64,000 bases of DNA from Bipolaris cookei (taxonomy: Eukaryota > Ascomycota > Dothideomycetes > Pleosporales > Pleosporaceae): contig NRSV01000090.1 in NCBI GenBank assembly GCA_002286855.1, forward strand, positions 1 through 64,000, written 5' to 3'. How positions within the stretch are numbered: position 1 is the first letter of the stretch; each line of letters opens with the position of its first letter. The notes beneath the pieces are model-generated. The model made no database searches, was not told where the DNA came from, and saw only the letters and a list, made by a program, of their open reading frames with translations. Shown piece by piece: positions 30,658 to 41,621 of the stretch. The translations under genes were made by a program, and so were the position numbers.

Positions 30658-30714
30658 AAATTACCCCTCTTCTGTTACGACACGGGGGGATTTGCGTGAC
30701 CCAAGGAGAAACAT
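30658..30714 (-). repeat. Right-type terminal repeat of pogo element (second copy)
   Basis: The reverse complement aligns with 22999-23056 over its whole length, apart from scattered C/T differences. It is followed by TA at 30715-30716, consistent with a TA target duplication. Confidence 0.72.
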
Positions 30715-30734
30715 TACGCAGACTAATTAGAAAA

Positions 30735-31721
30735 TCACCTATGATTCAAGGCTGCTGCAGTCTGCTGGATATTAAGAGATCCATCGCTAGTCATTGTGGG
30801 TTGCCCAAAGCCTGCTTGAGAAGACAATGCTAGCGGGTCCACTGTTAGGGCAGTGCGAGATTTAAAATTTGGAACCGCAGCGGTCATAGGATCCTGGTCT
30901 TTGAGAACAGCCCCACATTGGTCCGGAGGTAAGTCAGTCACAATATCCACGTCAATACACGATGTGTAGTATTCGTCCTTCCCACGCAGGGGCTCACGTC
31001 CCAGTTGAGGTGCTGTCGGCCATTGCCACACCCAATATAGGGTATAAGGCTTGCCAACAGTGACATCATCTGGCAGTCTTACGTTCGTCTCGCAGAAAAG
31101 TTCGTGATCTGAGTCTGGCTGTCCAGGGACTGGGTTGGGTGTCTGCAAACGACGAGCTTTACCCAATACTATACTGTCATCACTGAGCTGATAGCACCTG
31201 TCATCATCAAAGTTTTGGGCAGTCAATAGTCTGCCAGATTGGTCACCACCCTTGCCATCACGTGTCCAATGTATTACATTTTGAAGAGTTTCACCGGGCC
31301 GTGGTTGCTTTGTGCCAAACACGAACACTGTGCCTCCTTTCTCCGGCTTCCCTACAAGATTAAGTCCGCCTCCAGGCATAGTTACGTGGCCATTCTCGGC
31401 GTAACGTAAAGCGATCATACTTCCCGGCTTAGTTTGTAAACGCGAGAAACTGCCTGCTTGGTTAGGGACTTGTTGAGACGGATGGCAGAGCAGGTGCGTT
31501 TCGTTGATGAAGGGTGGGCCGCCTGCCGGCGGCAAGAGCCATTTGTTGGCCTCCTGGTCAAATTTCGCGTCAGCAGATTTGTCTACAAACGCTCGCGGAA
31601 AGCCAGAACAAGAAACATAAGAGCCATCAGACGCAATGTTCTTGAGTTCTTCAACCCAGCAGTGTGCGTTGGCCGAGTTGGCTGTCAGCAACAATATTGT
31701 AGCAACCGCTTGATACTGCAT
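30735..31721 (-). CDS. Secreted LPMO-like protein (DUF7492-like)
   Basis: The protein is 328 aa if started at the ATG at 31721. The longer frame adds an unlikely 32-residue leader. Residues 1-19 (MQYQAVATILLLTANSANA) form a signal peptide cleaved before His20, giving a mature N-terminus HCWVEEL. An N-terminal His directly after the signal peptide, together with YAENGHVTMPGG, could form the copper-binding histidine brace of lytic polysaccharide monooxygenases. VSCSGFPR and YWVWQWPT resemble fungal LPMO-like proteins annotated DUF7492. It would act outside the cell, perhaps on wall polysaccharide, but no activity is proven for this family. It is intact and lies 20 bp from a transposon end. Confidence 0.78.
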   Translation of the reverse strand: MQYQAVATILLLTANSANAHCWVEELKNIASDGSYVSCSGFPRAFVDKSADAKFDQEANKWLLPPAGGPPFINETHLLCHPSQQVPNQAGSFSRLQTKPGSMIALRYAENGHVTMPGGGLNLVGKPEKGGTVFVFGTKQPRPGETLQNVIHWTRDGKGGDQSGRLLTAQNFDDDRCYQLSDDSIVLGKARRLQTPNPVPGQPDSDHELFCETNVRLPDDVTVGKPYTLYWVWQWPTAPQLGREPLRGKDEYYTSCIDVDIVTDLPPDQCGAVLKDQDPMTAAVPNFKSRTALTVDPLALSSQAGFGQPTMTSDGSLNIQQTAAALNHR

Positions 31722-31829
31722 GTCGGAGAGCAAGTGATGGAAGCCAAGGGCTGGCTCAGAAAAGCGAGCCCTATATGATATGTCTTGATTCTTGCTTATG
31801 ATAACTTCATTTTGCACGCAGTCAGCAGA

Positions 31830-32060
31830 TTACACAATGCGTGGCGATGCTTCATTTATGCTGGCCTGTCCATCAGGATGACCAGAAATAGAACTCTAGA
31901 TGTAAGGGTGAGAGCTATAGCAACTCTGAGTAGCGGGTAAACAACCTACTGTATTACCTACCTCTGCACGAACTATACTTACGCTGGGTTTCTGCATAGC
32001 AATATTAAATGCAGCGATGAATTACGATAAGAAAGAGGGATTAAGACTTGATGCGTGCTA
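31830..32060. other. Upstream region of the LPMO-like gene
   Basis: No coding sequence is recognised. It probably includes the promoter of the gene at 30735-31721. Confidence 0.35.
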
Positions 32061-32063
32061 TTT

Positions 32064-32440
32064 CATTTGCGATTGCGGCTTCACCCTTACGCGCAGCTGC
32101 GCAACAAACTTCAGCAGCCCTATACTTTGTACGTAGCTTAGCGCAGAATGTTAGCTGTTGAATGACTAGTGTGACTGGTTAATCTGCGGTCTTCTGACGA
32201 CTAGGCTCTTGGAACACTGTCTATTACAGTGATTAGCGATTGCGGCTTCACCTCTGCAGACCGCTGCGCAACGATTTTGAATAGTCCCACCTTCTGTACA
32301 TAGCTTAGCGCGAGCAGTCAGCTGCAGAGCAATCAACATGATTGGCCAATCTTCAGTCTCATGATGATGAAACTTTTAGAATGCTGCTTGCAGGGGTGAA
32401 GCCGCAATCGCTAATCACAGTAGGGGTGAAGTTGCGATCG
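32064..32440. mobile_element. Older MITE interrupted by a younger copy of itself
   Basis: Outer arms TTGCGATTGCGGCTTCACCC (32064) and AGGGGTGAAGTTGCGATCGC (about 32422-32441) belong to one MITE. Its body is split at a TA by the complete copy at 32227-32420. Removing the inner copy gives a continuous MITE of similar length. Confidence 0.7.
32227..32420. mobile_element. 194-bp MITE with 26-bp terminal inverted repeats
   Basis: It begins CAGTGATTAGCGATTGCGGC and ends GCCGCAATCGCTAATCACAG, flanked on both sides by TA (32225-32226 and 32421-32422). The TA duplication and ends suggest mobilisation by a pogo/Tc1-type transposase. It encodes nothing. Confidence 0.88.
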
Positions 32441-32441
32441 C

Positions 32442-33139
32442 TAGTTAAAAACAGTATCTAAGTAGTTGCAAGTGAGATATTGGCATAGTGATCAACATAA
32501 GAGTAAGCACGAATCTATCATAATACGGTCATCATTCTTATCTATCGACGCGATCTTTTATGGACAATATGCTTATTTCTTTTTTATAGTGTGCCAGCAA
32601 CGACTTAGCTAGAGCGTCTTCTAGCTGCGCGATTAGGGTAATTAGTGTTACATATATAGGTATTCGCGTCGAGAGTGTACGGTTGGGCGCGTTGGTGTAC
32701 TCATACCTAACTAGGGAGCTATAGTTAGTATATTGCACGATGACCACTAGTGGCCCAATATGGTGATATCAGCATTATCCAGAACAATATAATGAAAGTA
32801 CTATAGGATGACAATTACAGTGGGCTGTTTGCAATCATAAGTATCCTTGCTACTATAATGATATTTCTCTGCAACACAAAACAACGTTATTACTGCTTAT
32901 TCTTTGCTAGATACCAGAACATATAGCTGTCTTTACCCGCCTTAGCGAAGCTGCAGAATATACAGGACTTCTCTAAAGACTCTAGTACTTGCTAAACTGT
33001 ATAGGGTATTCATATCCACCTATTGATCTAATTCCGCTGTTGCTTCGCCCCGCTTTGTTCTCATCTTCTTAGGCTTTCATATCTGCATACATACATACGT
33101 AAAAACCTAGTGTTACCTAGCTACTTTGCTTGCGTGAGT
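32442..33139. other. AT-rich region, no gene supported
   Basis: Only a 69-aa minus-strand frame with no motif is present. The last part is likely the promoter of the small secreted protein gene at 33140. Confidence 0.4.
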
Positions 33140-33732
33140 ATGGCTCGATGGGCTGTATTTCGTGCCGCTTGTCTTCTGGCTACTTTGGCTGCCTTTGTGG
33201 CTGCAAATCCTGTGTTAATGGTAAGTACTTGCTCGGCTGTCGCTCGATATGGCATCGGGTTCTAGAACATAATTAGACGCGTGAGACACCCAAACATTCG
33301 ATACAAATCCTTTATGGGAAACTTGCACACCAAGACCCAAACGATTCAAATAAAAAAGCATACTGGTATGTATGGTCAGTATGGGTTGGTCCACAAGGTG
33401 TTGCAGTAAACCCTTGCGAACCAGGACCATTTTCGTTCAGTCGCACGGCAAACGCAGAGGGATATGCCAAAGATGGTGACAAGATTCTGTTTCGCGAAAT
33501 CACAGACCCACGATACCCAAATGAAGGGTCCTGGCCGGTGGTGGCATACCCCGAGTATAGCGACCAGAAGGGTGATCATACTTGCGTAATCAAAGGTAAA
33601 GGAGAAAAGGGTCCTGCAGTACTTGATTGTGGCAGGACGAAGATTAAATTTCATAAGGATGCGCAATTTGATGACGAACTCATGAAATGTGGGGATGATG
33701 AGTACCATAGGGCATGGACTGTGGAGTATTAG
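33140..33732 (+). CDS. Small secreted cysteine-containing protein, candidate effector
   Basis: Exon 1 (33140-33220) gives MARWAVFRAACLLATLAAFV followed by AANP, a classical signal peptide. A GTAAGT...TTAG intron (33221-33276) leads to exon 2 (33277-33732), for about 178 aa. An alternative 3' splice site at 33285 would shorten it by three residues. The mature protein has four cysteines (NPCEPG, HTCVIK, LDCGR, MKCGDD) that could pair in two disulfides. It has no known domain. Size, secretion signal, cysteines and location among transposons fit the usual profile of a fungal effector, but this is inference. Confidence 0.65.
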
Positions 33733-33974
33733 GGTCCATCGCCACAACTCATGCTAACTAGGTGTAGGTAGTTACCACATAATAGAGGACAGGATCTTAT
33801 AATCAATTATGTGACGTCTAGTTACTTGACTAACATCCCTTACTGTATGATAAGCAACTCTGTGAGCCGAGAACAGCCAATACGAGTGCAAGATTAACGG
33901 ATCTCACGATATGGCCCTAAACATACACTTTCTCCAAAGTTCTATTAATAATACTAGCACTTAACCGTGTGATA

Positions 33975-34168
33975 CAGTAATTAGCTATTGTGGCTTCACC
34001 CTTACACGCAGCTGCGCAGTGATTCTGAACAACCCCACCTTCCGTTCATAGCTTAGCATGAGAAGTCAGCCGCAGAGTAATCGACGTGGTTAGTCTATCC
34101 TTAATCTCATGATCACCGGACTTTTAGAACACTACTTGGAGAGGTGAAGCTGCAATTACTAATTACTG
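33975..34168. mobile_element. 194-bp MITE, second full copy
   Basis: It begins CAGTAATTAGCTATTGTGGC and ends GCTGCAATTACTAATTACTG, flanked by TA at 33973-33974 and 34169-34170. It has exactly the same length as the copy at 32227-32420. The many differences are transitions, so it is older or RIP-affected. Confidence 0.85.
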
Positions 34169-34379
34169 TAGCATGATAGCATATAAAATATTTGCAAATT
34201 AACATGCCTTGTTTAGCCCAATCCTTCTTAATTTTCGCAATTGCTTACTTTGATCATGCTCAAACACTAACTCCAAATGATTGCAATCACTGACCCGTAT
34301 CCCAACAGGCTCCTGATACGTTTCTATAGAGTTGATGCCGGCTGAAACATAGCGCAAATGCTCACTGCGCTTTGACTGC

Positions 34380-35652
34380 ATTTTTTGATATATCCGGCAC
34401 AGCAGCGTCAAATAATTTTAACAGATGCCTCCAGCTATCTCCATCACCTGCCTCTCCAAATCCTGTATCTGTATCAACTCGTAGTAGTGGTGTTTTAAAG
34501 CGTTTCATTACAACGTCGCGATCGCGCGGATGGATCCCAGTGGCTTAAAAACTACTCAATATATTGTTAGTTGTGAAAGTAGATGTACATGCCGCCTAAA
34601 ATATGCGGAGGAAATCACTTTTCTGCATATTAAGTAATCCTTGATCGCTGTGGAGTAGATTGCTGAGCTCGGAGCTGTACGCCAGTGCCAGAGGTGAGTA
34701 CACGCCAACGTCGAGTGGCTGGAGGCTGTGGGTGGCGTGAGGTGGATATACTGCGAGGAGTATTCGATGGGTATCGCAGTAATCGATGAACGACGGCGTG
34801 AGGTGACTACTATGCCCATTGACGAGAAGCATCCTGTAGTCGCGTTTTGCTTTCTCCTTTGTGAGCCGATCGAACACCTGTTCAACCCAAGCCAGCGCGA
34901 GGTTATTATTACTCCAGCCTGATGGTCTATTACAGCAAAAAACCTGGTGTTTTCCAGCTTCAAGGTCGCGCAGCCACTCATTGCGAAGGCTATCTGCGCC
35001 CTCATAGATTATCGTAGGATCCACCGAGCTCCTATCTGCGCAGATACACCCAATAATCGTGATCTAATCCCTACTCCGATCTTGGAGGGTCTTGCAAATC
35101 TTCTTTTGCTCCTAAAGCTCCTTTGAAAAGATTCTTTTCGATGGCATGATACGCCCAAGTAAGAAGCCCTTCTCGTCCATATTGTAGATATTATGCGGTG
35201 CAATCGAATACTGATCGAGCTTAGCATAGATGAGATCGAAATATGATTGGTAGTTGGCTGGATTGTTAGCCCGATGACGGTCGCGGTCGATACCCGTGGC
35301 TTTTCTGATGCATATTACATCGTTGTGGCGCTTTAAAAACTGAGTAACCCAGCTATTGGAGGGCTCCTATGTATTCTGCAATAACCGCCACATAATTTTT
35401 TACTATTGCTCGCGAAGGTGGTAGACCACGTTCTGATAGTTTTTCTATATATTTTACTAGCTCAGATTCCTGTGGTAGAGTAAGTAATTGACGTTTTTGC
35501 GCAGCAGCTGCTGGTGACTGTGTTTTGTTTTGGTGCCGGCGCGTTAATGTTGTAAGCTCAACACCAAACTTTTTTGCAGCTGCGCGATATAAAAGTGAAC
35601 CTTCTGCATCTTGCGAATTAATTGCTGCAATCGCTTTTGCGAGGGCTGTCAT
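34380..35652 (-). pseudogene. Fot1-type transposase inactivated by RIP-like changes
   Basis: From an ATG at 35652 the frame encodes an HTH_psq start (LLYRAAAKKFGVELTTLTRRH) and the CENP-B region. It is then broken by stops and shifts. Recognisable blocks are YNMDEKGFLLGR (first Asp), RMLLVNGHSSHLTPSFIDYC and SLQPLDVGVYSPLA (third Asp). The motif normally reads LVDGHGSH, but here the second catalytic Asp is Asn, as expected from a G to A change. Downstream stops replace a Trp (RIF*AACTSTF) and a residue before ATGIHPRDRDVV. The copy is dead. Confidence 0.82.
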
Positions 35653-35749
35653 GGTGGTGGAGATATCACGCGTTGAAAATAATGGGTGGATATTTTGGTG
35701 GGGCTGATAGTGTTGCATCGGGTGAACTGTTGCATGCACTGACCACATC

Positions 35750-36576
35750 CAGTATACGAACTAAAACTCCGTCGTATTCTTAGTAAAAGAGCGAGCCTGG
35801 GTTAAATACTAGTTGATGGAATAGTAGCTATTTTGGTTGACTTATGGAGCAAGAGTTTCCTTGGTCGCTATGGCCAATGCAGTTTATGCGTAGCATCTGG
35901 TTTGTGGGATACCGATACCGGCCATACTGTTGACACAGCACTCTAGCTCCTGGCGTCATCAGAGAAACGTTGATGGCACAGTAGTTAATCTCTTAGTGAA
36001 CTTAGAGCTCTCAGATCGCCTGCGGGACATGAAAAAACTACTGTAGTAACTACGTTTGATATGTCGTGAGCCAGTAAGAACTAAGAAAATATAGGCATAT
36101 GAAACTTTAGCAGTAGAAGAAAACAAGGTGTATCCAGTACATAACACTCACAGCGGCACTGCTATTCTCCCAAGGCATATCCCTGCATACTTAAAATTGT
36201 TTAGGGGCAGTATAACAACATATTTCGTTATAAGAACCGGTACAAACTGTCTACGTAGGAGCGTCAGCACCTGCTGAATGTTGATGTGGGCCAAGTATTA
36301 ATCCCTGCATTAGAATGTGTCATCCTCAGTGTATAATGACAAGTCAGCAGTACAAGCAGAAAGTAATTGTTCTAATCGTCTTTCCTGTTGAAGGACGTGA
36401 CCAGAGGCTGGCTACCAACTGCCCAGAACATTCGAGACTATTGTCTCTCCGTTGAACACTACACCTGGCGCGTACCATAAGTCGTACCACTCCTTAGAAG
36501 GCCAAAAAGGCCCGTTTTTATAGTGAAAACTTCTGCTTCGCATTCTGCATACGATCAGAAAGCCGCATCTGTAAGT
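35750..36576. other. No supported gene
   Basis: Short frames only. The 3' portion should contain the former promoter of the MFS pseudogene. Confidence 0.4.
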
Positions 36577-38488
36577 ATGACGGCGCCAGCGGCAATGCTG
36601 CAGGCATCGCTGCTTAGTTTCATATTCTTGATTGCTATTGATGCTACTAGTATCGTTCTTGTTGTTGCTGTAAGTTGTTCACAAATCGCTAGAAATAAAT
36701 CCAAGACTAAGCAGGTAGACCATCACGTCAGACCTCGGAGGCAACGCCACTGAGAGCTTCTGGGTAGGAGCCTCGTACTTGCTTTCTATGTGCTTGGCGC
36801 AGCCTGTTGTTGCACAGCTCACCTACATGTTCCGGCTAAAGAGCCTTGTCCTAGCATCCATCGTGATGTTGGGCGTTGGGTCGCTCCTTTGTGAGGGCGC
36901 GAGTGGGTTGCCACTACTGCTTACAGGACGCACCGTTCAAGGCCTTGGCGCGGGAAGTCTTATGGTACTTTCTTATTCTGTCTATGACGATAAAAATGAG
37001 TCGAGTGAGCCTGAATATTTGAGTAGGCTCAGGTTTCTAGCCGCAATTAGTATTTTTGTCGCTGCTGGCACTGTGTGTGGTCCTTTCATTGGCGCTGCGT
37101 TGAGCAACAGTCATCAATGGGTAATAATTGCCTCACTGCATTGAAGATATGAACTGATAAACTTACTAGCGCCGGCTTTTCCGTTTAAACATGTCTATAT
37201 GCATAATACTTGGTGTACTTGTATACAACAGCAGCGACGTCCCCGACCAAGATACCTCGACTGCGAAACCCGGAGCGCTTGCACACAACAGTAACAATGC
37301 ACCTAAGACCAAATCTCCCATTGCAGAAATTTCTGACCTGGATTTTGTTGGGATCATACTCTCTATCATGTCAGTCGCGCCTCTGCTTGTGGGCTTGAGC
37401 TTCGCTGGTAGCCTCTATCGATGGGATGAATGGCAAGTGATTGTACCGATTGCCTCTGGAAGCATCTTTCTTTTGCTGCTCATCTTCAAGAAACTGTGGC
37501 CAGTTAGCGCTTCATTTCCGCTGGGAAGCAGAAATGCTTCCCAGAAGCCTCTACTTGGTCTAAAACTGCTCAAGGGGCAAGGTATCGTCACATTTGGGGG
37601 AGCTTTTGTGTTAGGATTGCTTGTAGGTATGTTTGCTGCCATACGGACGTGTTTTATCTAACATGGAGCAGATGTAAACGCTACTATTCTTCCTTCCAAT
37701 ATACTACCGAGCTATCAGGGAGAAGTCTGCAATCGCCACAGCCATCTTCTTGTTACCACAGACGCTAATGATGCCTCCGTGTGCGGGGGTCGTACTAACT
37801 AGTACTTTTGCGACTGCTGCGACTGTACTATAGCTGCACGATCCTACTTGGTTGGTTCTGTACGGCGATTGGGATGGGTCTCCTAGCCCTTCTGGGTGTA
37901 GAGACGTCAGCCGTATCCGATGTGTTGCTAAATTTGCTCTCTGGATTCGGCATTGGTATTCTCCTGCCAGCCCTAGCGTACAGCGCCCAAGAGGGCAAGG
38001 CCCAAGAGGATGAGGTGCAAGAAGACAACATGCAAGAAGAGAAGATACAAAAGGACAAGGTGCAAGAAGCGACCATGGTTTTCATCTTCATGCGCTATCT
38101 GGGAAGTGCTTTAGGCCTGGTCGTCATTGGGCTTATTTTTCAGTGTGTGTTGCGAAGCAACCTTGGATCGACCAAGTTCAAGAGCGAAGCTGACAACATT
38201 ACCAAGTATGCCACCATACTGATGTACGCGATTCGAGAGATTTCAAGCCTGGAAGATAAGAGGATCCTGATCCACGTTACCGAGAAATCTCTGCGCACAG
38301 TATGGCTATCCTTGTCGCTCTTATCCATTGCCATGTTTCTACTGAGTTGTGGGACGTTCGTTGCGGGCAGAGAAGAGCCAAGGTGGAAAGGCCAAATGCC
38401 TACGCCAAGCATTGGAAGTGTACCACAGCATTGTAAGATCGAGAAATTTCTCAACCCCAACGCAGAGCTACCAGAGAAGGAAACTTAA
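36577..38488 (+). pseudogene. MFS drug/toxin efflux pump (DHA2-like), frameshifted
   Basis: ATG at 36577 begins MTAPAAMLQASLLSFIFLIA. Two introns are visible: 36670-36718 (giving VVA-TITSDLGGNATESFWVGASYLL) and 37121-37169 (giving HQW-RRLFRLNMS). Motifs GRTVQGLGAGS, GPFIGAAL and FVLGLLVGMF identify a 14-helix MFS exporter that would sit in the plasma membrane. After residue FAAIRTCFI (37659) the frame is lost. Coding sense continues in other frames (AIRGE-like segment, SAIATAIFLLPQTLMMPPCAGVV) and resumes at about 37810-38488. At least two frameshifts are needed to read through. A charged segment (EGKAQEDEVQEDNMQEEKIQ) interrupts a late loop. It is probably non-functional unless further unusual introns exist. 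Confidence 0.75.
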
Positions 38489-39300
38489 TCTCTCCGTTGA
38501 CTAGTATTTAAAAACGAGAAACTGGTTTACTAAGGCCACCAACTACAAAGGGAAGTAAGTACCCGAATTTAAGTGGCTAACTTATACTTGTTGCTGCGCT
38601 GCTTGGTTTGTACGTAGGGCTACACTTACTAGTTAGGGCTTTACCCCAAGTCAACCCTAAGTCAGGGTTACGCCAGGCGCGAGCGGTTCTTAGCAAATTG
38701 CTATAACTAACGTGAAAGAATACCGCTATAGTAGATGAGCAGCAGACGATAATCTAGGGGCGCCGGTTGGGGGTACTTGGTAAAGTGTTCTCTGCACCCC
38801 GCTTTATATCTCTCTTATCTCAATCTATTTCATGGGCTGAAATAATATCTTGGTATGGGCGGCCAAAGAGGGAGTTTTGAAGAAGGGCAACGGTTGCCGT
38901 CCGCTGAAAGCCCCTTCCCTTCATATTGCCCTCTTTTATCTCTCCCTCCTATCCCACCTGAAAAAAAGGAAATACGGCATGCTTAAGTAAGGCACCTTTG
39001 AGCTGCTCGCTATATGTACGTAACATCACCCATGAACAAAAGAAACTTGAGCTCTATCAACGGCACAAACGACATGGCAGAACGCTCTTATACATTGTAT
39101 CTCTAGCTCTCAGTGGATTAAAATAAGAATAGTTGTATTTGTGTATATTGCATATAGCATGAGAGTAGTGTGAATCTAGATGGATAATAGGTTTCGGCGG
39201 AGTGCATGCGCTGAAACCGCACAGAGACGGCGAACAAGTGGCGCATATTCATTTCAGCAAGGGTTCATAGAAAACCTGTTGTTAACATAATAATGTAACG
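38489..39300. repeat. Dispersed repeat (shared with 58.9-59.2 kb)
   Basis: From about 38670 to 38860 the sequence (CGCCAGGCGCGAGCGGTTCT onward) is nearly the same as 58980-59160 in the same orientation. A weaker partial copy lies near 60540-60720. No coding capacity is seen. It may be a solo LTR or non-autonomous element. Confidence 0.6.
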
Positions 39301-39339
39301 TCCCCAGCACATGATGTTATGTGGAATTGACCTCTAATA

Positions 39340-39475
39340 CATATTAAATAGGTAATTACGGACCCTGATTCATGAACGCGCGTATGCAACGCGGATTAGA
39401 TGCTGGTTCTCGCCTATTGTGGTCCCCTTGATTTCCGCGTTTTAGTCCTAACTCGCAGCAGCCGAAGATTTAATA
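39340..39475 (+). repeat. Fragment of the 5' leader of the OrsD-recombinase unit
   Basis: The segment from GGTAATTACGGACCCTGATT through CCGCGTTTTAGTCCTAACTC recurs at 43450-43565 and 56268-56385. In those two places it precedes the OrsD-recombinase coding region. Here it stands alone. Confidence 0.6.
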
Positions 39476-41600
39476 AGCCAGATTAGTTAAAACAATCTAA
39501 CTACTCTATACTCGTACTACATACTGGTTATTATTCGTAAGATAACCTGAAAGCGATTGGTAGTATCGTGTGGTGGAGCCCATAGAGGATATGGCGCCAA
39601 CAGTGCTAAGAGTGCTTCGGACAGGGATATTATAAAAAAGGACTATGATTTCTAGAACGGCGATGTTATGGCGGATGCCATGACTGACCGCACGTGGCTG
39701 GGCGGTGCATTGGGCAAAGTTCGATGTGTTATAGTCATAACACTATAATAAGAAACTGCTAGTTTGTTGTACACCTTGGCAATGATATAGACATACAGAT
39801 TAGAACTAAAAAGCTGGTTTTTTCTTTTTTTCGGGTTCACCGATTTACGAAGAACTCCGTCTTTGTTGTATGTTCGCCAGTTGTTCATGCTTTTGATTGG
39901 CCTCATTTTCCGTACGTCTTTGTTGGTAACCTTGCGTTCATTGAAGCGTGGATTCGAATTACTTCGCGCACTTCATGGCTCTCGCGCATTCAATACCATG
40001 CAGTTCACAGTCAATATCTACTGTTCTAACATAGTAGCATCGCAACGATGTCGGCGTCTCTAGAACTCTAGTGAAGTCGATAATCGTCTACTACTCCGGC
40101 AGCTCTCAAGGAGCGACACCAACGCGATCGCGACGTACCTAGATACAGCTACACTTGGAGAGAAAGGTCTGCCTTGGCAGGATATTGCTGACAAGGCAGG
40201 TGTCGTTAAGGCCTGTCACCATAAAAAGGTCGTCAAATTGAACAATCGTCAGGTGCAGTTATCCAAAGACGCGTCAAAATGGATGGAGGAATCAAGACAC
40301 ACAAGGCTATCGTGAAGGAGCTCCATTCGAGGCTTATAGTTGTCTACTAAATTAAGGCTCTTATGCTGTCCCACGCACTCCCATATGCCTCTGAGTGACA
40401 CTACTGCCGACTAGTCTTGCCTACGCCGTTACGCTCCTCTTGCCTCTGTTTCTGGAATTGCTGCACTGCAGCAGCAAATCCATCATCTGTAATTTCAGGC
40501 AATCGCTCCACTGCAGTACCAAGTCTATAATATGTAATTTTAGGCAATTGCTTGAGAGTACTAGCTGCGTTCAACCCGGGCCTGTATTTATTTATCTGGC
40601 GAAATGCTTCAGCCCTTGTGGCTTTTTCATTAGGCACATGTACATCTTTTTCCTGCATACAATTTATGAAAGCAATTTCCTCGCGAGCTTTGAGATATAG
40701 TTGCTTCCTTCGCCTGTCGGTGGAGTTCTGGGTATTGTCTGAGACTTGCTCTACGTCTGTAGGTGCCTGCCTTGGAGAATTGGGAGGGGATGTAGCTGTT
40801 GAATAGTTAGTAAAAGCAACATAATAAGGACAATTTGTTTATATACACTTTGGCCGTGCGCTGTCTACCTGCATCTCCTCCATTGTGCTTGAATTGGGTG
40901 ACGGTACTGAGGTTTCAGATTAGCGAACTGCTGAACTCAGGGAGAGCGCGGCTGCATATTTATATTGCATAATAGCACTAGATTGTGATTGGAAATTACT
41001 TATGCTGTTACACTCTTATGCACTTGCAGCTTCCGCTTTGCGCACACAGCCGAACTGTCATCCCACGCAGGACACGGACCTGCCTGGTATGCGCTTGTCT
41101 AAAGATAGTTAAGCTAAGTAAATATGATGCGTTGATTGGTCTGAGAGTTTAGAAGAGGACCCATCACTGACAAAAGCTAATACGGTTTAGGCAAGGCTGC
41201 CACTAAGCGACAGAGGCTTAACGTGGGATCAGAGGCCGCCTGCTGACAGAAACCGGAAGCTGCAACTGCATGAGGGTGTAAGCCAATAATCGAATGTAAA
41301 TACGCGCTCAGAAAACCACGCCACAATCTTTTGCTACCCCGCATTTGTCAATTGGCTATTTGTGCAGGGACTATCCACCACCGGGCTGAAAGAATGATCG
41401 CGACTCAGCACAGGCCTAAGCTTGACCAAATAGCACGCAACTTGTGGAACAAACCCATGCTGGCGCAGAACAGCTGCGCCTTGCGGTGAAGGGAACTCCG
41501 CATTGCAAAGATAAATCCATATTCTTTTTAGTAGTTAATGCTCTCTGGTTATTGTATCGTTACGAATAACTAAGCGAAACTGCTTACGTACGACCGACAG
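39476..41600. other. Gene-poor stretch with weak coding remnants
   Basis: A plus-strand stretch at about 40075-40310 reads without stops (NRLLLRQLSRSDTNAIATYLD, LPWQDIADKAGVVK) and may be the helix-turn-helix region of an old transposase. I cannot name the family. The rest, including the two overlapping frames at 40395-40806, has no motif I recognise. Confidence 0.35.
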
Positions 41601-41621
41601 GGTAGTAATCAGTTCCGAGGA

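Noticed and set aside
32232..34168. Repeated short inverted motifs as a CRISPR-like array
   Set aside because: They are MITE ends with TA duplications in a eukaryotic genome; spacing is not regular.
40395..40806. Two overlapping frames on both strands
   Set aside because: No domain, no codon-level evidence, and one is partly a short tandem-like repeat (CACTGCAG/AATTTCAGGCAAT units).
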